From the IMG/VR virus record IMGVR_UViG_3300035204_001443, positions 1 to 46,668 of that record: a stretch of DNA of 46,668 nt. One strand, 5' to 3'. Shown in pieces: positions 15,970 through 24,073 of this stretch (positions are counted from its first letter, which is position 1; every line of letters starts with the position of its first letter). The notes under the pieces were generated by a model. It saw only the letters and a program-made list of their open reading frames with translations, ran no database searches and was not told where the DNA came from. The translations under genes and the position numbers were made by a program. The DNA is from a virus.

Positions 15970-15976
15970 AACACCT

Positions 15977-16004
15977 ATTATACTGTATGATCACAAAAAA
16001 TCAA
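15977..16004 (-). promoter_or_regulatory. Sigma-70-like promoter before the 15969 gene
   Basis: Minus strand: TTGATT (15999-16004), 16-nt spacer, TATAAT (15977-15982), 7 nt before the ATG. It occupies the 46-nt gap between two minus-strand genes and predicts a leaderless message. Confidence 0.6.
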
Positions 16005-16015
16005 TGCATATTTTA

Positions 16016-16246
16016 TTAAGCACGAAATTGATTTATCAGCGAACCGCTTGGAAGTTTATGAACTTGTCCTATTCGAGTACCATCTGGTTGTGATACAACA
16101 AATGATACTACATTTCCGGATACTATTGGTGGTGTTTCAAGCTTACCACGGGGAGAAATAACTCCGACCTGTATACCCTTAGTAGCATTTACAACCTTTA
16201 AAAGGCCTTGACCTGTGTCATGTACTGTAAATAAGTTATGATCCAT
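16016..16246 (-). CDS. Hypothetical protein (76 aa)
   Basis: A small protein with many Val, Gly and Ser residues, probably a compact beta-barrel (LLKVVNATKGIQVGVISPRG then VVSFVVSQPDGTRIGQVHKL). The strand pattern is like small SH3 or OB-type folds, but no family is recognised. The start overlaps the end of the upstream gene by 11 nt, so it is the last gene of the three-gene operon starting at 17152. Function unknown. Confidence 0.6.
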   Translation of the reverse strand: MDHNLFTVHDTGQGLLKVVNATKGIQVGVISPRGKLETPPIVSGNVVSFVVSQPDGTRIGQVHKLPSGSLINQFRA

Positions 16247-16607
16247 CGTTTAAAACATTCTTAATAAATTCTTTTACATCCGGGTCCGTCTTTATAACAC
16301 CCAGCTGATTATTGTCACAATTATTTAATCTGATTTTCAAATTTGGATCGTTAGTACTAACTATTTCTCTTAATTCACTTTCGGATAGTTGTTGTTTAAA
16401 ATCAGGCTCAACACCTAATGTCTGTGTAATATATTTAACGTCATACCCTTTCTTGAGCAATTGCTTTGCCTCCATACATATATATGATCGATGGAGATCT
16501 TCTTCAGATCCTGCCTTTTCCACCTTTTTTTGGTAATACTCTTTACCTGCAAACAATGCACGGCCTGTAACATTGCATACCAATTTTCGTGTTTTTCGTT
16601 CTTTCAT
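16236..16607 (-). CDS. Hypothetical protein, paralogue of the upstream gene (123 aa)
   Basis: A basic 123-residue protein of unknown function. Its N-terminal half is related to that of the next gene upstream: both carry C-x-V-T-G near the start, then K-x-GSE-(D/E)-D, a helical A-x-x-LL-x-x-G segment and V-x-x-I-x-x-x-L. Over a 41-residue gap-free stretch I count 13 identities. It lacks the cysteine-rich tail of the paralogue. The start overlaps the upstream stop by 4 nt. Size and charge suggest a nucleic-acid-binding or regulatory protein, which is an inference. Confidence 0.65.
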   Translation of the reverse strand: MKERKTRKLVCNVTGRALFAGKEYYQKKVEKAGSEEDLHRSYICMEAKQLLKKGYDVKYITQTLGVEPDFKQQLSESELREIVSTNDPNLKIRLNNCDNNQLGVIKTDPDVKEFIKNVLNDGS

Positions 16608-17152
16608 CGCTGTTTACGCTTTCTTTTCTCATGTGACAATCTTTTTTGATAGCACATACAATGTTCATAATACGGGCAATCATTACATGCATGGTCATTC
16701 AAAGATAAAAATACATCAGGGCGTATGCATGTACCTCCTCTACTTCTGCCTATGCTAGTATTTTCTTGAACCCATTCACGAAATGACATATTTTCTTTTC
16801 GCTTTTCCCAAGCAGCTATCTTATCTCTAAACTCTTGTGAATTAAGATACTGTTGCCGTTCTAATCTTTTAATTGATTCTTGTGCACGCTGACCTTTCTT
16901 TTTACGTAAAAGCTGTAACCGTGTTAGAATGATTAGAGGTATCTTCGGTAAATCTGTTATATTTAGTTGTTTTCTGATTTCATCAACGGTGGTACCAGCT
17001 CTTAAGAGTTTGGCTGCTGAAGGTGAGACGAAATGTTTTCGAAAGTCATCTTCACTACCAAATTTAGATATTTTAACTTTAGCTAAACTTGGTGGTATAT
17101 ACCTTTTCTCACCAGTTACTATACAACTGTAATGATTCTTTTCACTGTTCAC
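16604..17152 (-). CDS. Hypothetical basic protein with a cysteine-rich C-terminus (182 aa)
   Basis: The first gene of a three-gene early operon. Residues 1-60 form a domain shared with the next gene. Residues 75-125 are a highly basic helix. The end has a cysteine cluster (CIRPDVFLSL then ACNDCPYYEHCMC, residues about 140-168) that could bind zinc or an Fe-S cluster, followed by a Lys/Arg tail. This combination suggests a nucleic-acid-binding protein. The start is GTG at 17152, only 6 nt after a good -10 box; no in-frame ATG occurs until well inside the protein, so a leaderless GTG start is the simplest reading. Confidence 0.65.
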   Translation of the reverse strand: MNSEKNHYSCIVTGEKRYIPPSLAKVKISKFGSEDDFRKHFVSPSAAKLLRAGTTVDEIRKQLNITDLPKIPLIILTRLQLLRKKKGQRAQESIKRLERQQYLNSQEFRDKIAAWEKRKENMSFREWVQENTSIGRSRGGTCIRPDVFLSLNDHACNDCPYYEHCMCYQKRLSHEKRKRKQR

Positions 17153-17158
17153 TTAAAC

Positions 17159-17187
17159 AGTATATAATGTGAATTAAGGAAGGTCAA
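17159..17187 (-). promoter_or_regulatory. Strong sigma-70-like early promoter
   Basis: Minus strand: TTGACC (17182-17187), 17-nt spacer, TATACT (17159-17164), 6 nt before the GTG start. It shares AAGCTTGACCTTCCT with the dpdA promoter. It fills the 39-nt gap after the portal stop codon. Confidence 0.8.
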
Positions 17188-17191
17188 GCTT

Positions 17192-19021
17192 TTAAGGTAG
17201 TGCGGTTTCTCCACCTACTGGTGCTGGTTCAGCTGGAGCTCCTTCTGGAGCCTCACCTGCGGGAGCTCCACCTTCTGGAGCAGGTCCAAACTCTGGTGGT
17301 AATCCCCCTTCACCTGGACTACCCATTGGAGCTCCTCCACCACCGAATTCACCGGGCATGCCAGCTTCGGGTGGCTCAGCTGCAGCTTCTAAGGCTTCTC
17401 TCCAATTTGGACCTGAAGCTGCTATCTGCCCTAGCTCCCATTGAAGAGCTGCATCTTTCCGAAGCAATTCTCTATTAACCAATATTTCTTGGTCAGTCAT
17501 TTCTAACATATGCTTCTTAGCGTATGTATCAGCTACCATTGGATTTTGTGTAGCAGTAGCATAATTATTCCACTTAAGTTCGCGTAGTTGTTGGTTCCGC
17601 AATTCATGAAAATTTCTTGGCGCATTAAATTCTATTTTAATGTCTGTTTCTTTTAACTCATACTCGTCCCAAATCTCTCTGAGCTTGAGATGTGTCATAA
17701 ATGACGATTTCAAACCTTCAGCAATACGAGATTGTAATCTCATTATGAAGCGGGCGAATTTTAATTCCTCTCTTAGAATGGTCGAGCCTTGCGCATCGTG
17801 TTGTGCTTCAGAATCTAATCTCGCAACCGGTACTTTAAGTGCCTTATACAATTTCTGCCTAAAGTATAAGAGATCTGCCAACTCACCTAAATTTTGGCCA
17901 CCCTGTAATGATCTGACATCCGTGCCTTCACTGCCTTGTCTCTTGGCAAACCAGAAACTATCCAGCATAGATTGGGGACTAAATGCTTGTACAGACTTAC
18001 CTTGAGAGCTGTCATAAGTTTTTCTCCCCCAATAGTTTTGCATAAGTTTCTTTATATACGCTTCTGCTTTTGGTGGAGCCATATTACCTACATCAACGTT
18101 AAATACCAATCTCTCCGGAGCTCTAACTAACCTGTAAATAAGGATTGCATCTTCGATCAATGATAATTGTCTATAAGACCGTCGCGCAGTTTCAATAAAT
18201 GGCAATCTTAATGATTTTGTTTCATTCCAGATACCACTATTTAAATATGTGACTTGATTTTTATCAAATGGAATAAATTGTGGTTTGGTTGCCGGGTCAG
18301 CTGATTGCATTTGAGGTGAACCAGATTTTGAGTCTCTCTGCTCCATAACCGGTTTGCGCAATATAAAACCTTTAATTAGCTGATTTTGAACATTGTCATA
18401 TATAGGATCTACTAAATCGCTCGGTATTTGTATAACACCTAGAATACCGGCTTTTTTATGATCTTTATGAATAATATGTTCAAAGAATACTTCACCATCA
18501 ACAAGAAGTGATCTGAAATACTCCCAACCTCGCATATCAAATTCATAATGTTTAATGAACTTTCTAAACTCATCTCTAAGTTGATTTTCAATATTAATAT
18601 TAAATTTGGTGTTTGGAAATTTTACTTTTAAGACTCTACCGTCGTCATCTTCTACAATAGCGTCGTCGCAAATTTCATCTAAAGCATCTGACACTTCAGC
18701 AAATTGTGCCATAACTCTATAATCACGAAGTCGTTTGGCTTTATCATAATCTACATTTGCATACATAAACGCATGATAATTCTTATCAAGCGCTACACTG
18801 GCCATAGGATGTTTAGATTCTTCGCTCTTATGTGTCGAAACTGAATGTCTTACTAGTAGTTCTTCTTTATTACTACCCGCATCAAAAAAGTCCTTATATC
18901 TAGGATTTATTTTTTGAATATTGTTAATTATTTCGAAAGGTGCACTATACGGTAGCTTTGATGATACATATGTCATCAATGATCTACCGAATCCTGATTG
19001 TCCTCTGCCTTCTTCTGCCAT
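17192..19021 (-). CDS. gp20: Portal vertex protein gp20
   Basis: A 609-residue T4-type portal, the dodecamer through which DNA is packaged and ejected and to which the neck binds. Diagnostic stretches include RDYRVMAQFAEVSDALDEIC, the YRQLSLIEDAILIYRLVRAPER region and AQHDAQGSTILREELKFARFI. The body matches the family, but the C-terminus (from about residue 545) is a low-complexity tail of Gly, Pro, Glu and Ala, longer than in T4. A CATAAATA late box lies 9 nt upstream of the ATG. In T4, gene 20 lies just before 21-22-23; here it is on the opposite strand and about 16 kb from gp22/gp23. Confidence 0.95.
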   Translation of the reverse strand: MAEEGRGQSGFGRSLMTYVSSKLPYSAPFEIINNIQKINPRYKDFFDAGSNKEELLVRHSVSTHKSEESKHPMASVALDKNYHAFMYANVDYDKAKRLRDYRVMAQFAEVSDALDEICDDAIVEDDDGRVLKVKFPNTKFNINIENQLRDEFRKFIKHYEFDMRGWEYFRSLLVDGEVFFEHIIHKDHKKAGILGVIQIPSDLVDPIYDNVQNQLIKGFILRKPVMEQRDSKSGSPQMQSADPATKPQFIPFDKNQVTYLNSGIWNETKSLRLPFIETARRSYRQLSLIEDAILIYRLVRAPERLVFNVDVGNMAPPKAEAYIKKLMQNYWGRKTYDSSQGKSVQAFSPQSMLDSFWFAKRQGSEGTDVRSLQGGQNLGELADLLYFRQKLYKALKVPVARLDSEAQHDAQGSTILREELKFARFIMRLQSRIAEGLKSSFMTHLKLREIWDEYELKETDIKIEFNAPRNFHELRNQQLRELKWNNYATATQNPMVADTYAKKHMLEMTDQEILVNRELLRKDAALQWELGQIAASGPNWREALEAAAEPPEAGMPGEFGGGGAPMGSPGEGGLPPEFGPAPEGGAPAGEAPEGAPAEPAPVGGETALP

Positions 19022-19030
19022 ATATGTTAA

Positions 19031-19038
19031 TATTTATG
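19031..19038 (-). promoter_or_regulatory. Late promoter CATAAATA before gp20
   Basis: Minus-strand CATAAATA ends 9 nt before the gp20 ATG. It overlaps the last codons of the upstream structural gene. Confidence 0.75.
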
Positions 19039-19543
19039 TTTTTACTATAATACCCGCACCACTAAGATCTTTTGATAGTAAGCAGTATCCAGCTATATTT
19101 ACAATAACCAAGTCAATATAGCCAACCGCTTGTGGTGCCTCTAATGCAATTTTCATGATATTGTCGGTTTCTACATGCCACGCAGATGCATCTAATTTAC
19201 GACCAGAAAATGCTGGAAATTGTGATAATAAGTCCTTACCTGTTAATGCTGATGCATCACTGAACAAATTAAAAGCTGTCACACTTGACAGTGAAGTGGT
19301 ATATACACCAGGTGCAGCGCTAACATAAACACTAGTAGTGTGTTTAAATCTATAACCTTCTATACTAAATTCTTGTGAGTAGCCAACAGCCATATATGGA
19401 AACACTCTATCGCCCCATACAGGGTCATTATACCAAGGTGTTACATATGTTACTTGAGGCCTCGCAGACAAAGATACAAGCTCTGTGACAATTGTTCGCG
19501 CTGACAATACTGTACCGCTTGTTGTTGTTGTATTACTATGCAT
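19034..19543 (-). CDS. Putative virion structural protein between gp15 and gp20
   Basis: A 169-residue protein rich in Ser, Thr, Val, Ala and Tyr, probably beta-structured, with no charged low-complexity parts and no membrane segment (TYVTPWYNDPVWGDRVFPY near residue 35). No family recognised. Its ATG overlaps the gp15 stop as TAATG and its end lies 12 nt before gp20, so it is expressed with the neck and tail genes. A role in the neck, head or tail completion is likely from context. It is not obviously gp13, gp14 or gp16 of T4. Confidence 0.55.
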   Translation of the reverse strand: MHSNTTTTSGTVLSARTIVTELVSLSARPQVTYVTPWYNDPVWGDRVFPYMAVGYSQEFSIEGYRFKHTTSVYVSAAPGVYTTSLSSVTAFNLFSDASALTGKDLLSQFPAFSGRKLDASAWHVETDNIMKIALEAPQAVGYIDLVIVNIAGYCLLSKDLSGAGIIVKT

Positions 19544-20208
19544 TAGATGTAATCAAATCCCGTCACAGGTGTAAAGTTTGTTTCAACATAGAATATATTT
19601 GACGATGTATTGCTCGTTCCCGGGAATAACCAACCTTTAATTGTAAAAGATGTGTCTGCAGTTACTCGATATCGATCTGAAGCATTCAACTCTGTCGGAT
19701 ATGTTAATGATATACTTCCGCTCCACAACACCTCTGTTCTAATTTCTTCTAATTGATTTGATATAGTTGCGGGTACAGGCCACGATATAACTATATAAGG
19801 ATTAGTGTATGGTATAAAATTAGACAATATTTGATCCATGTCTGTTTGATATTTTGTAATCATAGACATGTCAACTTCAATATTAACAGGAACCGGTGGT
19901 GGGGTATCCTTTACTGTAGCGCTATTATCCGCAGTAGGTACTTGTGTGCTAAGTAGTTTATTAAATACTCGATTTTCGTCTCTAGAGATACTACTAATAG
20001 ATACAGATACTGCAGGCAATGTAACGTGCTGAGACTTATTAATCAAATCATTCAATACCCGCTCCTTTGGAGCATATAAATATCTTACGTGGATTTTATC
20101 AACAACTTCTCTACTCTTATTATATCTGTTGACAACAACATCATTAAATGCAGATATGAACTGTGTAATGATATCTTTTACTTCAAAATGATATGATTGA
20201 GTTTTCAC
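19543..20208 (-). CDS. gp15: Proximal tail sheath stabilisation protein gp15
   Basis: A 221-residue protein with the pattern of T4 gp15, the tail terminator that caps the sheath and joins tail to head. Matching segments are the opening HFEVKDIITQFISAFNDVVV, IHVRYLYAPKERVLNDLINK, the LPAVSVSISSISRDENR stretch, the PVNIEVDMSMITKY strand and the final FTIKGWLFPG. It is shorter than T4 gp15 (272) and lacks the proline-rich tail. The start is GTG at 20208, placed 6 nt after a GATAAATA late box; no ATG is nearby. Confidence 0.82.
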   Translation of the reverse strand: MKTQSYHFEVKDIITQFISAFNDVVVNRYNKSREVVDKIHVRYLYAPKERVLNDLINKSQHVTLPAVSVSISSISRDENRVFNKLLSTQVPTADNSATVKDTPPPVPVNIEVDMSMITKYQTDMDQILSNFIPYTNPYIVISWPVPATISNQLEEIRTEVLWSGSISLTYPTELNASDRYRVTADTSFTIKGWLFPGTSNTSSNIFYVETNFTPVTGFDYI

Positions 20209-20214
20209 TGTAAG

Positions 20215-20222
20215 TATTTATC
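20215..20222 (-). promoter_or_regulatory. Late promoter GATAAATA before gp15
   Basis: Minus-strand GATAAATA with 6 nt to the GTG start of gp15. It overlaps the 3' edge of the gap after the upstream small gene and starts the gp15-structural-gp20 late transcript. Confidence 0.75.
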
Positions 20223-20224
20223 AA

Positions 20225-20578
20225 TTATGTATTGTACTTGATAGTTAGAGTATTATCATATAATTTAGATTTTTTGCCTATAGATTTACTAATACTTTCT
20301 ACAAGTCTTTTTATATTTGATGATTTGTGATGGATATGTATTAATCTGTAATCAAACGTAATACCTGTAGGCTCAATGATTACCCTATACGGGAGAGGGA
20401 TGTCATACGTTTTTGTCTGCTCTTTTTTTGTGATCAATACGAACGAGACATAAAAATCCTTCATATTATACATTATTAACTTACCCTCTCTCAAAGCCTT
20501 ACCGTTTACAATAAATTGCACATCTCTTTGTAGAGTATCCTTTAACTGATCTTCAATGTATATATCACTATGTTTCAT
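20225..20578 (-). CDS. Hypothetical protein (117 aa)
   Basis: A 117-residue protein of unknown function with alternating hydrophobic strands (YVSFVLITKKEQTKTYDIPL then YRVIIEPTGITFDYRL) and a basic helical C-terminus. It overlaps the upstream gene by 4 nt and is the last gene of an early-type operon starting at 22352. Nothing identifies a catalytic site. Small proteins of this style occur beside replication and structural genes in T4-like marine phages, but I cannot assign a family. Confidence 0.6.
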   Translation of the reverse strand: MKHSDIYIEDQLKDTLQRDVQFIVNGKALREGKLIMYNMKDFYVSFVLITKKEQTKTYDIPLPYRVIIEPTGITFDYRLIHIHHKSSNIKRLVESISKSIGKKSKLYDNTLTIKYNT

Positions 20579-20952
20579 ACACTCATAAAACTTGATTTCT
20601 GTTGTGGGGTCATTTTAGCTATTTTCTCTGTAAAGTAATCCCAGAACAGTTCGTTATCGGGTATAAGAGAAATAAGATTACAACTATCACAATTTATCGT
20701 GCGATAACTTTGCATAAAAATATCCCATGTGATGATTAGATTTTTAGTCGATGGGTTATATTTTGGTGCTGTAGTTGGTGGTGTATAGTTTAACGCAGCC
20801 AAACCTTGAGGAGAGTTTAACAACGAACCACTATTCGTGCAAAACATTCTTCTGTAAGGTGGCTTACCAAGCTTTGGTGTACGACGTGTAAATCGTATCT
20901 CAACTGCATTATTCTGTAGAACGCTTTGTAGTGCGTTTTGACTTATTCGCAT
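20575..20952 (-). CDS. Small protein, possibly WYL_2/DUF2693-like (Sm-like fold)
   Basis: A 125-residue protein. The part VEIRFTRRTPKLGKPPYRRM, then a long loop, then NLIITWDIFMQSYRTINCDS has the spacing of the Sm-like WYL_2 (DUF2693) proteins seen in T4-type phages, in which two strands frame a variable loop. Three cysteines are present with no clear metal motif. It overlaps both neighbours (44 nt with the GroES-like gene, 4 nt with the next), so expression is coupled. The family suggestion is tentative. Confidence 0.5.
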   Translation of the reverse strand: MRISQNALQSVLQNNAVEIRFTRRTPKLGKPPYRRMFCTNSGSLLNSPQGLAALNYTPPTTAPKYNPSTKNLIITWDIFMQSYRTINCDSCNLISLIPDNELFWDYFTEKIAKMTPQQKSSFMSV

Positions 20953-21373
20953 CGTTTTTATTTAGCTTCACAGGTTTACAAATACCAAAGATCCTACCTT
21001 CATTTAAGAATGTAGCATCCTTAAGTATACCAGTACCAACAACATTTAAGTTATTGCAAGGTATACCTTTATCGCTGGGAAAACAAACATAGTCACCGAC
21101 CGCAACATAATTACAGCGCGGACCAGCAAGAACAATTTTACCAATACGCCAAGCGCGCTCTACGTGCGCTAGAGGAATTGCAATTCCATTTCTAACTACA
21201 GTCTGACCCGTCTCGTCACCTAAATCCGCGTACTGTATGAGAATAATATCGTCGAGTACTTGTGATAATGAATATCCAAACAATGTAAAATTATCATTTG
21301 TATATTTGTCTAAATCAATCAATCCATATTCATTTGGCTCTAATGCTTGAGCTTCACTTGCGTCTATTGGCAT
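20909..21373 (-). CDS. GroES/gp31-like co-chaperonin candidate
   Basis: A 154-residue protein whose core looks like the Cpn10 fold: DDIILIQYADLGDETGQ matches the first strand of co-chaperonins such as T4 gp31; a flexible loop with a hydrophobic NGIAIPLAHV tip follows, as in the GroEL-binding mobile loop; then come WRIGKIVLAGPRCNYVAVGD and YVCFPSDKGIP, like the V-x-x-GD segment of GroES. T4 gp31 replaces GroES so that GroEL can fold the large gp23. It lies in an early-type operon, earlier than the capsid genes. The call rests on pattern similarity; structure prediction would settle it. Confidence 0.55.
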   Translation of the reverse strand: MPIDASEAQALEPNEYGLIDLDKYTNDNFTLFGYSLSQVLDDIILIQYADLGDETGQTVVRNGIAIPLAHVERAWRIGKIVLAGPRCNYVAVGDYVCFPSDKGIPCNNLNVVGTGILKDATFLNEGRIFGICKPVKLNKNDANKSKRTTKRSTE

Positions 21374-21762
21374 GTTTTCTTTAACCTTTCTATATCTATA
21401 TCAGTAGAATTTATGTAATAATTTATCTCTCTTTCTGAAAGTTCAAGATTTCTAGCTAAAACTTTAGTTACTCGAGCCTTATCATCTACCTGTTTATTAC
21501 CTTTTTTAATATATGATATACGGTAAGGCTTGGATTTAGGTAAAAATGATACTAGGAATTTATAGTTATCTTTTTTTGTACTGAATACAGAATAATATCT
21601 ATTAGTTGTATTATTAATCAGGATTGACATTTGAGGAGAGTACATACTAATCCATCTATTAATCATATACGGATTGTACTCCGATTCAGCATCAATATTA
21701 TCTAGTAGATCTCCTTTCTTTTTAAAGAGAATGTCATTAATAAAATTAAAAATGTTGATCAT
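21364..21762 (-). CDS. Clamp loader small subunit, gp62-like candidate
   Basis: A 132-residue protein resembling the short gp62 of marine T4-like phages: FNFINDILFKKKGDLLDN at the start, YNPYMINRWISMYSPQMSI next, a FLVSFLPKSKPYRISYIKK segment, and a final helical part with LSEREINYYI. In T4, gp62 joins gp44 in the complex that loads the gp45 sliding clamp on DNA. gp44 is not in this window, so neighbour support is missing. Overlaps of 10 nt with the downstream gene and a 2-nt gap upstream show operon expression. Confidence 0.55.
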   Translation of the reverse strand: MINIFNFINDILFKKKGDLLDNIDAESEYNPYMINRWISMYSPQMSILINNTTNRYYSVFSTKKDNYKFLVSFLPKSKPYRISYIKKGNKQVDDKARVTKVLARNLELSEREINYYINSTDIDIERLKKTCQ

Positions 21763-21764
21763 TA

Positions 21765-22352
21765 TTATATGGTAAGCTTGGTAGTTGCTATAAACATATT
21801 GTCATTCATATGATAAAACAAGTCAATAACGTCCTTCATAAAGCTGTCGCATTGATCATCTGAGAGGTTTGTTGAGAACGCAAATACAGGTGCTTTTCGA
21901 CCAGCTACAACATTAATAGCAGTGTGTCCAATTGCTACATTATCTTTAGAATAGGTAATGCTGACACTACACTTACCCTTAGGTTGAACGATTCCGTGCT
22001 GTTCGTGTTCTTTATGTATAATTAAATCATCACCGTCAACTTCAATAGGAGCGTTAAAATATTCAGAATGTAGGATATTAGCGACTTGTGTATTGAATAA
22101 GCGCTGCCATGCTACAGCTCCGAATGGATCTAAATTTGGAATTTCCCAACAAAAATTAATTGCATCATCACTATATATGAAATCATTATTAATAAGATCT
22201 TCATTATCAATCATACCAGCCGCTTCTACAAGCATTGGAGCTCGAAACGCTAAAATATTTCCTATGGGGAGAGTTTTATTTCGAAAGTATCTATAAGCAA
22301 ACCTACTGTGAATTAAGGAGCCGTCATAACAATCAATATCTTTAACAATCAT
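21765..22352 (-). CDS. DUF366 family protein
   Basis: A 195-residue protein that fits the DUF366 family: CYDGSLIHSRFAYRYF at the start, ILAFRAPMLVEAAGMIDNED, the IYSDDAINFCWEIPN strand, a GDDLIIHKEH segment and KGKCSVSITYSKDNVAIGHT. The biochemical function of DUF366 is not known to me. I chose the ATG at 22352; a TTG one codon upstream is also possible. The ATG lies 7 nt after a TATAAT box, so the message would be leaderless. It is the first gene of a five-gene operon running to 20225. Confidence 0.72.
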   Translation of the reverse strand: MIVKDIDCYDGSLIHSRFAYRYFRNKTLPIGNILAFRAPMLVEAAGMIDNEDLINNDFIYSDDAINFCWEIPNLDPFGAVAWQRLFNTQVANILHSEYFNAPIEVDGDDLIIHKEHEQHGIVQPKGKCSVSITYSKDNVAIGHTAINVVAGRKAPVFAFSTNLSDDQCDSFMKDVIDLFYHMNDNMFIATTKLTI

Positions 22353-22359
22353 CAAATCA

Positions 22360-22387
22360 ATTATAGTATATATACATGTAAATGCAA
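22360..22387 (-). promoter_or_regulatory. Sigma-70-like promoter of the DUF366-gp62-GroES operon
   Basis: Minus strand: TTGCAT (22382-22387), 16-nt spacer, perfect TATAAT (22360-22365), 7 nt to the ATG at 22352. It sits in the short gap after the stop of the glycan island. Confidence 0.6.
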
Positions 22388-22397
22388 GTATTATGAA

Positions 22398-23444
22398 TCA
22401 TAACGCGGCGCGCGCGGTGTTGCGAGATTTAACTTGACTACTAATCCATTTATATACCTCTTTAAGCCCATCCTCAAGTGGCTTTTGAGGGGCCCAGCCA
22501 AGCTTTTCCTTAATAAGTGTATTATCAGAATTTCTACCCTTAACTCCCAAGGGGCCTGGAATGTGTACTCTACTCAACTTCTTTCCACCAATCTGACATG
22601 CCAGATCAACGAGCTCGTTAATAGTAACCATTTCATCTGATCCAATATTAACAGGGCCGTTAAAGTCATCACACTCCATAAGCCGGCGAACACCTTCTAT
22701 GCATTCATCAATATATAAGAAGCTTCTGGTCTGTGTACCGTCGCCCCAAATTTCAATTTCTCCGGTGGACTCGATAACCTTGCGACATATAGCAGCTGGA
22801 GCCTTTTCTCTACCACCGTCCCATGTACCTAGCGGGCCGAAAATATTATGAAACCGAGCGATACGAACCGGGATGTCATGATTTCGATTATATGCTAAAT
22901 ATAGTCTTTCACTAAACAGCTTCTCCCATCCATATTCACTATCCGGGTTAGCTGGATATGCACTATCTTCTGCACAATTAGGGTTATCAGGATCCATTTG
23001 ATTATGTTCCGGATACATACAAGCGCTACTACTATAGAAAATCTTAGTTCTACCGTCATTAAATTTATGTACCGCGTCAAGGATGTTTAAGTTGATAGTA
23101 GCAGAATTGTGCATAATATTCGCATCGTTTTCTCCTGTAAATATAAATCCTGCGCCTCCCATATCAGCAGCTAATTGGTATATCTCATCAAAAGGTAGTC
23201 TGTATTGATCCGGTACACTATTATAGAAATTACCTTGCTGACCGTCGAACCGGATAGCTCTCTCGCATGTATTATAGTTTCGCAGATCAGCCACGCTTCC
23301 GCTAATAAATTCATCTGCTTCCGTATGACTATACTCAGGGTCTTTAAGGTCAATTCCTCTAACCCAATAACCATCTTCTTTTAATCTCGATACAAGATGA
23401 TTACCAATAAATCCACCTGCACCACATACTAATGCTGTTTTCAT
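22398..23444 (-). CDS. GDP-mannose 3,5-epimerase
   Basis: A 348-residue extended SDR enzyme that converts GDP-D-mannose to GDP-L-galactose (or GDP-L-gulose). NAD-binding GAGGFIG is at residues 8-14. The catalytic Tyr-x3-Lys is in YGWEKLFSE. Stretches nearly identical to plant GME are ADMGGAGFIF, SSSACMYPE, RFHNIFGPLGTWDGGREKAP, WGDGTQTRSF, VNIGSDEMVTINEL and GRNSDNTLIKEKLGWAP, which makes this one of the surest assignments in the window. It is the last gene of the glycan operon and overlaps its neighbour by 4 nt. The C-terminus has a short extension (KSRNTARAAL) encoded by unusually GC-rich DNA. Confidence 0.95.
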   Translation of the reverse strand: MKTALVCGAGGFIGNHLVSRLKEDGYWVRGIDLKDPEYSHTEADEFISGSVADLRNYNTCERAIRFDGQQGNFYNSVPDQYRLPFDEIYQLAADMGGAGFIFTGENDANIMHNSATINLNILDAVHKFNDGRTKIFYSSSACMYPEHNQMDPDNPNCAEDSAYPANPDSEYGWEKLFSERLYLAYNRNHDIPVRIARFHNIFGPLGTWDGGREKAPAAICRKVIESTGEIEIWGDGTQTRSFLYIDECIEGVRRLMECDDFNGPVNIGSDEMVTINELVDLACQIGGKKLSRVHIPGPLGVKGRNSDNTLIKEKLGWAPQKPLEDGLKEVYKWISSQVKSRNTARAAL

Positions 23445-24073
23445 AATTTAATAAATGTTTTAAATAGTGTTTTGTTTTCTATAAACCTTGTATTCCAAGG
23501 TTCGTGATATGTAAGGTTTAAAATGTCAGTAGGTATATCTCTGTCAAAAATTTCAATACCAAAATCATGAGCCATTATCATATCATCTCGTTTGAGAAAA
23601 TGTCCATACTCAAGTACTTCGCGCTTTTTATCTCCACCATCACATATGATTAATGTTTTATATTTCTCCATATTGTTACGTACTACTGTCTGTGCTTCTT
23701 CGCTTAAGGCATCTAACTCAAACGATCTACAGTATGGTGATATTGTTTCTAGTTTTTCAAACCAGTGACCAACACCTTCATCTTCGCGCTTATACCACGC
23801 TCCAGCCTTATCAAGTTCAAACGTATGAAACAGAAATTGTTCTGATGCTGAGGCATGATTTGCTAAATATAAACTAAATGATCCTTTTTGTGATCCGATC
23901 TCGACTACATATTGAGGTCTTTCCGTGGCTATGTACCGCTCTAATATTAGATATGCAAGAAGATTTTGAGACGCGCCACCACCTAAAAATCGTATATTAA
24001 TATGGCATGGATCGACATCCCTGTTATACTCCTCCGGGGGTATACTACTTGCATGCGTTGAATGAAAGTTCAT
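23441..24073 (-). CDS. Class I SAM-dependent methyltransferase
   Basis: A 210-residue protein with a Rossmann methyltransferase motif I as VVEIGSQKGSFSLYLAN (around residues 56-72), followed by an acidic strand end (FHTFELDKAG) and LIICDGGDKKREVLEYG, where the aspartates resemble the metal-dependent Methyltransf_24/cephalosporin hydroxylase-like group. It probably methylates a sugar hydroxyl in the glycan made by the neighbouring enzymes. Start overlaps the upstream gene by 29 nt. The acceptor cannot be predicted. Confidence 0.72.
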   Translation of the reverse strand: MNFHSTHASSIPPEEYNRDVDPCHINIRFLGGGASQNLLAYLILERYIATERPQYVVEIGSQKGSFSLYLANHASASEQFLFHTFELDKAGAWYKREDEGVGHWFEKLETISPYCRSFELDALSEEAQTVVRNNMEKYKTLIICDGGDKKREVLEYGHFLKRDDMIMAHDFGIEIFDRDIPTDILNLTYHEPWNTRFIENKTLFKTFIKL

